Of a stretch of 11,579 nucleotides of DNA, positions 5,210 to 11,579 are shown one piece after another. Source of the stretch: an uncultured Collinsella sp. (GTDB lineage Bacteria > Actinomycetota > Coriobacteriia > Coriobacteriales > Coriobacteriaceae); contig CAKUGX010000055.1 of NCBI GenBank assembly GCA_934654765.1, positions 1-11,579 of the forward strand. Direction: 5' to 3'. Position 1 is the first letter of the stretch; each line of letters opens with the position of its first letter. The notes beneath the pieces are model-generated. The model did not search any database. It was not told where the DNA came from and worked only from the letters and a program-made list of their open reading frames with translations. Both the position numbers and the translations under genes were made by a program.

Positions 5210-5769
5210 ATCTGACCTTTGAGGGATTCTTAAAAGGCTATTGCCGAGAGCTATCCGGACAGCAGTCACTGAGTTTTAGAAAGCTGGTTGAGCAGGCGAC
5301 GACGGTTGCGCCGCGCGTGGCGGAGCCTCTGTTTTTGCTTGCTTTGGCGCAAGGAAAAGCCGAATACGTTCTGGGTTTATCCGAGGGCTCGTGGATGGAA
5401 GAGGATTACCGAGACGTTTTGTCCTTGTACGGTCAAGCGGGTAACATAATATCTTTATGCGCCAAAAGTGAGCTTCCTAATCGTTATGCCAACGTTTGGC
5501 GTGCGTATAGAGCGGTGAAGGAAAAGCCGGTGGCGAACAGAAGGATCAACGCCCTGATGCGAAAAAGAATACTGGAAGCATTGGAGGAATCGGGCGTAAC
5601 GCGCTATGGCCTCTGCCGTGCTCTGCACCTGAATAAAGGAAACGTATACGCATACTTGGCCGGCGACGACTCAAAGGTGAGCAGGGAGACGGCGCGCCGC
5701 ATTATGGAATATGCGGAGGAGAGGGGCACCCAAGAAGGGGCCGGCCGCCCGGTGCGTGTGGCGGGGTAA
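5206..5769 (+). CDS. HTH protein coupled to the nucleotidyltransferase (putative antitoxin/regulator)
   Basis: This 187-residue protein starts at TTG 5206, preceded by AAAGGAGG (5191-5198). Residues 1-110 look all-helical and match nothing I recognise. Residues about 119-171 form an XRE-like helix-turn-helix: RKRILEALEES, then VTRYGLCRALHLNKGNVYAY (131-150), then the ETARRIMEYA helix. The last 15 residues are Gly/Arg-rich and probably disordered. The start overlaps the upstream stop (TTGA), so the two proteins are made in a coupled way, as in toxin-antitoxin operons. A role as DNA-binding autoregulator and neutraliser of the nucleotidyltransferase is inferred. Toxin-first order is the reverse of classical abiEi-abiEii. 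An alternative is a simple regulator of the pair. Confidence 0.75.
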   Translation: MNLTFEGFLKGYCRELSGQQSLSFRKLVEQATTVAPRVAEPLFLLALAQGKAEYVLGLSEGSWMEEDYRDVLSLYGQAGNIISLCAKSELPNRYANVWRAYRAVKEKPVANRRINALMRKRILEALEESGVTRYGLCRALHLNKGNVYAYLAGDDSKVSRETARRIMEYAEERGTQEGAGRPVRVAG

Positions 5770-5820
5770 GATTGATCGCGGTTTTGATTGATGGTCGATT
5801 GGGTTTGTTGGGCGGAGTTT

Positions 5821-7176
5821 ATGTCTGCTATTGATATTGTGCTTGTTGTGATCGCCTTGGTGGCGGTGGGGGTTGCTGTGGCTTGCGCCCTCCAGCTCAA
5901 GAGCCTGCGTGCCGAGCTGCGGGAGCGTGGCGACAGTAGCGCGGAAACGCTGACGGCGCTCGAGCAGGCCAACAGCACGCTCGACACCCTGAACGTTGCG
6001 TTGGCCGAAACCCGCCGCACGGCAAATGCCATCGCGCAGCAGCAGACGACCGATGCCGCCGTAGAGCAGCAGCGCTACCTGACCATTGCGCGCGAGTTCT
6101 CGCAGGCCGGCGACCGCATGGATGACCTGCGCCGCGAGACGGCCCAACAGCTTGGCGCCAACCGCGAAGGCATCGAGCATCGCCTGGACAAGGTGCGCGA
6201 GACGGTCGATGCTCAGCTGGGCGCCATCCGCAAGGACAACAACGTGCAGCTCGACCAGATGCGCGCGACGGTGGACGAAAAGCTCTCCCGCACGCTCAAC
6301 GACCGTCTGTCCGCATCGTTTAAGCAGGTGAGTGACCAACTCGAGGCCGTGTACAAAGGCCTGGGCGATATGCAATCCATCGCCACCGGCGTGGGCGACC
6401 TCAAACGCGTGCTGGGCAATGTGAAGGCACGCGGCATTTTGGGCGAGGTGCAGCTGGGCGCGATTTTGGCAGACATCCTTACGCCTGACCAGTACTTGGA
6501 AAACGTCGCCACCAAGCCCGGTGCTTCGGAACGCGTGGAATTTGCCGTCAAACTGCCGGTGGACGAGGGCGACCCCGTGCTACTGCCGATCGACTCCAAG
6601 TTCCCGGGCGATGCGTACGAGCACCTGCTCGACGCACAGGAGTCGGGCGACGCCGATGCTGTGGCGGCCGCGCGCAAGACGCTCGACACGATGGTGAAGC
6701 GCGAGGCCAAGGACATCTGCGAAAAGTACCTGAGTGTGCCGGCAACGACCAACTTTGGCATCATGTTCGTGCCGTTTGAGGGCCTGTACGCCGAGATCGT
6801 CAGCCGGCCCGGGCTTATCGAGACCCTGGGCCGCGACTACCACGTCAACGTTGCCGGCCCCAGCACCATGGCCGCCATCCTCAACAGCCTGCAGATGAGC
6901 TATCAGACGTTTAAGCTGCAAAAGCGCACCGACGACGTGCTACGCGTGCTCTCCGCCGTCAAGGCCGAGCTGCCGCGCTATCAGGCGGCGCTGCGCCGCG
7001 CCCAGCAGCAGATCGAGACCGCGGGCAAAACGGTCGAGGGCATTATCACCACGCGCACCAACGTCATGGAGCGCAAGCTCAAGGACATCGACGCGCTGGA
7101 AGACGCGCGGGAGGCCGACGCGATTTTGGGCTTGGAGTCCGCAGGCCTGCCCGCAGACCAAAAAGACGAGGGCTAG
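5821..7176 (+). CDS. rmuC: RmuC-family DNA recombination protein
   Basis: This 451-residue protein has the typical RmuC layout. An N-terminal membrane anchor (IDIVLVVIALVAVGVAVACA, residues 4-23) precedes a long coiled coil (about 27-190) with repeated ExxRxxVDxQLxxI-type heptads. The RmuC domain (about 165-400) includes ARGILGEVQLGAILADIL (203-220), LLPIDSKFPGDAY (254-266), FVPFEGLYAEI (316-326) and VAGPSTMAAILNSL (344-357). RmuC limits inversions and short-repeat rearrangements in E. coli; its PD-(D/E)XK-like fold suggests a nuclease, though the biochemistry is not settled. The start at 5821 gives the expected anchor, with GGAG (5814-5817) unusually close; in-frame TTG 5788 and ATG 5791 lack ribosome sites. 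It follows the HTH gene by 51 nt. Confidence 0.93.
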   Translation: MSAIDIVLVVIALVAVGVAVACALQLKSLRAELRERGDSSAETLTALEQANSTLDTLNVALAETRRTANAIAQQQTTDAAVEQQRYLTIAREFSQAGDRMDDLRRETAQQLGANREGIEHRLDKVRETVDAQLGAIRKDNNVQLDQMRATVDEKLSRTLNDRLSASFKQVSDQLEAVYKGLGDMQSIATGVGDLKRVLGNVKARGILGEVQLGAILADILTPDQYLENVATKPGASERVEFAVKLPVDEGDPVLLPIDSKFPGDAYEHLLDAQESGDADAVAAARKTLDTMVKREAKDICEKYLSVPATTNFGIMFVPFEGLYAEIVSRPGLIETLGRDYHVNVAGPSTMAAILNSLQMSYQTFKLQKRTDDVLRVLSAVKAELPRYQAALRRAQQQIETAGKTVEGIITTRTNVMERKLKDIDALEDAREADAILGLESAGLPADQKDEG

Positions 7177-7193
7177 CTGCATCTGACGGCGGG

Positions 7194-7224
7194 GCGCCTG
7201 CGCAAGCACGGCGCGGGCGCTTTT
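7194..7224 (+). terminator. Intrinsic terminator after rmuC
   Basis: GCGCCTGCGC (7194-7203) pairs with GCGCGGGCGC (7211-7220) through ten positions, including one G-U. The loop is 7 nt and TTTT follows at 7221-7224. It begins 18 nt after the rmuC stop codon and separates it from the ABC transporter gene. Confidence 0.8.
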
Positions 7225-7299
7225 CGCATCGCGCTTGCCTGAAGTGCGCTTCAATGTGCAACAATGGCGTTTCGCCCTATCAGATGCGAAAGGAAGCCC

Positions 7300-9102
<1,803 letters not shown>

Positions 9103-9165
9103 GCGTCTCGGACGTGGGACAATCGTTTCCGTGAAGTTATGTTTCTGTCGAGCCGAGGAGTCGTT

Positions 9166-9831
9166 ATGCCACGCGAGACCAATGCCGCCAAGCGCGAGCG
9201 CGCCATCGAGGTGTGCGAGCGCCTCAACCGTCGCTATGGCCCGGTCGAGTGCTTTTTGGACCACGAGAATCCCTTCCGCCTGCTGATCGCGGTGCTACTC
9301 TCGGCGCAAACGACCGACGCGCAGGTCAACAAGGTGACGCCGCGGCTGTTTGCCCAGTGGCCCACGCCCGAGGCCATGGCCGGGGCGAGCGTGGCTGACG
9401 TGGCAGACACCATCAAGTCACTCGGCTTCTACAAGAGCAAAGCCAAGCATGCCGTCGAGGCCGCGCAGATGATCGTCGCCGACTATGGCGGCGAGGTGCC
9501 GGCCGACATGAAGGAGCTTGTAAAGCTGCCGGGCGTGGGACGCAAGACGGCGAACATCGTGCTCAACGTGGGGTATGGCATCGTGGAGGGCATTGCGGTG
9601 GACACGCACGTCAACCGCATTGCGCACCGCCTGATGTTAAGTCCCAAGACGCATGCCAAGGAGCCGCTCAAGACCGAGCAGGATCTGCTCAAGATTTTGC
9701 CGCACGAGTATTGGGAGTCGGTCAACCATCAGTGGATTACCTTCGGTCGCGAGATCTGCGACGCCCGCAAACCCAAGTGCGACGAATGCCCGCTGGCAGA
9801 CCTTTGCCCCAGCGTGCGCGTTTTGGGGTAG
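9166..9831 (+). CDS. nth: Endonuclease III (bifunctional DNA glycosylase/AP lyase)
   Basis: This 221-residue protein starts base excision repair of oxidised pyrimidines and nicks abasic sites. The helix-hairpin-helix LPGVGRKTAN (121-130) contains the lyase Lys K127, and VDTH (145-148) the catalytic Asp D146. The cluster loop is C198-x6-C205-x2-C208-x5-C214, the canonical [4Fe-4S] spacing. Length is close to the 211 residues of E. coli Nth. GAGGAG (9155-9160) selects the ATG at 9166 over the in-frame ATG at 9139. It lies 63 nt after the ABC gene; GACAAT (9118-9123) could be a -10. The intact cluster and Asp contrast with the MutY-like protein upstream. Confidence 0.97.
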   Translation: MPRETNAAKRERAIEVCERLNRRYGPVECFLDHENPFRLLIAVLLSAQTTDAQVNKVTPRLFAQWPTPEAMAGASVADVADTIKSLGFYKSKAKHAVEAAQMIVADYGGEVPADMKELVKLPGVGRKTANIVLNVGYGIVEGIAVDTHVNRIAHRLMLSPKTHAKEPLKTEQDLLKILPHEYWESVNHQWITFGREICDARKPKCDECPLADLCPSVRVLG

Positions 9832-9899
9832 CGCCGTGGCGTGCATCGGCGTGCGCGCCCCATGCGCTACCATGACAAGCAATGATTTTTGACGAACGA

Positions 9900-9927
9900 C
9901 CCGCCGAGCTTACCCCGGCGGGCTTTT
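9900..9927 (+). terminator. Intrinsic terminator between nth and mfd
   Basis: CCCGCCG (9900-9906) pairs with CGGCGGG (9916-9922) around a 9-nt loop, followed by CTTTT. It lies 68 nt after the nth stop codon and 25 nt before the mfd start. A -10-like TACCAT (9868-9873) lies upstream of it, so if mfd is transcribed from there the hairpin would sit in its leader. Confidence 0.75.
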
Positions 9928-9952
9928 GGCGTTGCGATGCCGGAGGAACAGC

Positions 9953-11579
9953 ATGCTCATTCATCGTATAGCCGCGCAGCTCTACACTGCCGAGGCGCTG
10001 CAGACCGTCGAGGCCGGGCTCGATGCCGGCGAGGACGTGACGCTGGCCGTGTCGCAGTCGGGCCGCACGCTCATGGCGGCAGCCCAGTTTGCGCGCCGTC
10101 CGCGCCCCACGGTCTACATTGTGAGCGGCGAGGACGCGGCCGATCGTGCCGCCCGCAGCCTTGCCGCCTATGTGGGGCTGGCGCACGTGTGCCGCTTCCC
10201 CGAGCGCAAGGACTATCCGTGGCGCGAGCAGGCGCCCGACGACGCCGTGGTGGCCCAGCGCTGTGAGGCCCTGGGACGCATCGTGCGCGGTGACAACTGC
10301 ATCATGGTTGCCTCGGCTCGCGCGTTGCTGCGCTGCGTGCCACCAGTCGAGAGCCGCTACTGGGAGTCGACAACCTTTGCGGTGGGCGAGGAGATTCCTT
10401 TTGACGAGGTGCCGCAGCGCCTGGTGGGCATGGGCTACACCAATGCCGGCGCCGCCGATGCGCCCGGCCTGTTCCGCGTGCACGGCGACACCGTCGAGGT
10501 GTTCCCCGCGCAGGAAAAGGCGCCCGTGCGCATCGAGTTCTTCGGCGACGAGATCGATCGCATCCGCCGCATGGTGAGTTCAACGGGCCAGACTATCGGC
10601 AACGAGGACAGCATCGAGATCTTCCCCTGTCGCGAGCTCGCGCTTACCGACGAGGCCGTCCACAACATGCACGTGGCGCTCTACCGCGCCAGCCAGGACG
10701 ACAGCAAGCTGGCGGCGCTGCTCGAGATGGTGGACGCACGCATCGTCACGCCCGAGCTTGATCGCTTTTTGCCGGTGATGTACGGCCAGACCGTGAGCCC
10801 GCTGGCACACGTGAGCGGCAAGGCACTGGTGGTGCTGTCCGAGCCGCGTTCGCTGTTCGACGACTGCCTGCGCGCCTACGAGGATATCGAGGCCCGTGCC
10901 GGCGAGGCGGGGGTCGACCGTCTGGACGGCTTGTACGTGCGCGCCCAGCAGCTCGACTTTGGTGCCCAGCAGCGCCTGAACTACGTAAGCCTCATTCGCG
11001 CGGGCGGTGCGGTTACGGCAGAGCTCAAGATTGAGCAGCCGGCCATTGCGGGCTCGGACAATCGCTTTATGACGCGCATTCAGGAAGTCGTGGGCAAGCG
11101 CTACGCCTGCGTGTTTGCCATCCCCGACCGCGGTGCACGCGAGTCGATGGAGCTCACCTTTGGCGATGAGGGTATTACCTTTGAGGAGTCGCTGACGGCC
11201 GCGCCCGAAAACGCGGGCGCTATTGGCGACCGTGTGCGCGTGGCAGCGGCGGATTCTGCCGATCGTGCTGTCCGCCAGGATGCTCATGCTGCAATTCGCA
11301 AACGCAAGGCCGACGCGCTCAACGCCCGCTCTCTGGAGGTCGGCGCCGCCCAGACTGCCGCCGTCGCCGCCGTGCCCACCATCTCGCGCGGACGCGTGAC
11401 CTTTGTCGATGCCGCCTTGCCGCAGGGCGTGGTGGTGCCCGATGCCAACCTGGCCGTGTTCTCGATTGCCGACCTCAACGCCCGCATGGATGCCAACCGC
11501 GCGCGCAGCCGCCGCAAGGTTGACATTACGCAGATCACCTTCCCGTTTAAGCCGGGCGACTACGTGGTGCACGCAACGC
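9953..11579 (+). CDS. mfd: Transcription-repair coupling factor Mfd, N-terminal part (runs off window end)
   Basis: Mfd displaces RNA polymerase stalled at DNA damage and recruits UvrA. The reading frame is open from ATG 9953 (ribosome site GGAGGA, 9942-9947) to the window end, giving 542 codons of a protein usually about 1,100-1,200 residues long. The N-terminus has the UvrB-like D1a-D2-D1b module. FRVHGDTVEVFPAQ (174-187) and PVRIEFFGDEIDRIR (191-205) are the diagnostic segments shared with UvrB. Residues 533-542, KPGDYVVHAT, are the start of the CarD-like RNA polymerase interaction domain. The translocase domains and the C-terminal D7 lie beyond the window. The stretch about 400-530 is Ala-rich and less conserved, as expected for the D3/linker region. 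It is separated from nth by a terminator. Confidence 0.95.
   Translation, partial: MLIHRIAAQLYTAEALQTVEAGLDAGEDVTLAVSQSGRTLMAAAQFARRPRPTVYIVSGEDAADRAARSLAAYVGLAHVCRFPERKDYPWREQAPDDAVVAQRCEALGRIVRGDNCIMVASARALLRCVPPVESRYWESTTFAVGEEIPFDEVPQRLVGMGYTNAGAADAPGLFRVHGDTVEVFPAQEKAPVRIEFFGDEIDRIRRMVSSTGQTIGNEDSIEIFPCRELALTDEAVHNMHVALYRASQDDSKLAALLEMVDARIVTPELDRFLPVMYGQTVSPLAHVSGKALVVLSEPRSLFDDCLRAYEDIEARAGEAGVDRLDGLYVRAQQLDFGAQQRLNYVSLIRAGGAVTAELKIEQPAIAGSDNRFMTRIQEVVGKRYACVFAIPDRGARESMELTFGDEGITFEESLTAAPENAGAIGDRVRVAAADSADRAVRQDAHAAIRKRKADALNARSLEVGAAQTAAVAAVPTISRGRVTFVDAALPQGVVVPDANLAVFSIADLNARMDANRARSRRKVDITQITFPFKPGDYVVHAT

Noticed and set aside
10580..11572. 330-codon open frame on the minus strand opposite mfd
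   Set aside because: It lies inside the Mfd reading frame, which has UvrB-like and CarD-like motifs; composition is typical of antisense frames in GC-rich genes.

Overview
The window is about 11.6 kb of high-GC bacterial chromosome. Gene density, Shine-Dalgarno spacing, TTG/ATG starts, GC-rich hairpin terminators and the protein sequences suggest an actinobacterial gut anaerobe of the Coriobacteriia, most likely Collinsella-like. That placement is inference from sequence style and remembered homologues, not from a search. All genes with convincing coding content lie on the + strand.

Layout: (1) 1-307: a hairpin that probably ends an upstream gene, then a tRNA-Asp(GUC) gene with an A/T-rich upstream element, promoter and TTCG-loop terminator. 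(2) 308-2710: an oxidative/iron-sulphur stress cluster. It holds an Rrf2-family regulator with IscR-like Cys/His ligands, a MutY-like DNA glycosylase without the Fe-S cluster, and rubrerythrin. (3) 2697-4121: two intergenic blocks, each combining a long stem-loop repeat with the same intrinsic terminator. They bracket an orphan multi-pass membrane protein gene. (4) 4122-4556: a small orphan single-pass membrane protein. (5) 4679-5769: an AT-richer, translationally coupled nucleotidyltransferase/HTH pair that looks like an acquired toxin-antitoxin or defence module. (6) 5821-11579: housekeeping DNA maintenance and transport, comprising RmuC, a type I half-size ABC exporter, endonuclease III (Nth) and the N-terminal 542 codons of Mfd, which runs off the window end.

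DNA repair is the common thread: a MutY-like glycosylase, RmuC, Nth and Mfd lie within 10 kb. Rubrerythrin and the Rrf2 regulator suggest the left part answers oxidative or iron stress.

The observations most worth a second look are the aberrant MutY-like enzyme (Glu where the catalytic Asp belongs, no cluster cysteines, no 8-oxoG domain), a 42-nt inverted repeat just inside its start, the stem-loop repeat family with a conserved loop but different arms, and the nucleotidyltransferase/HTH pair.
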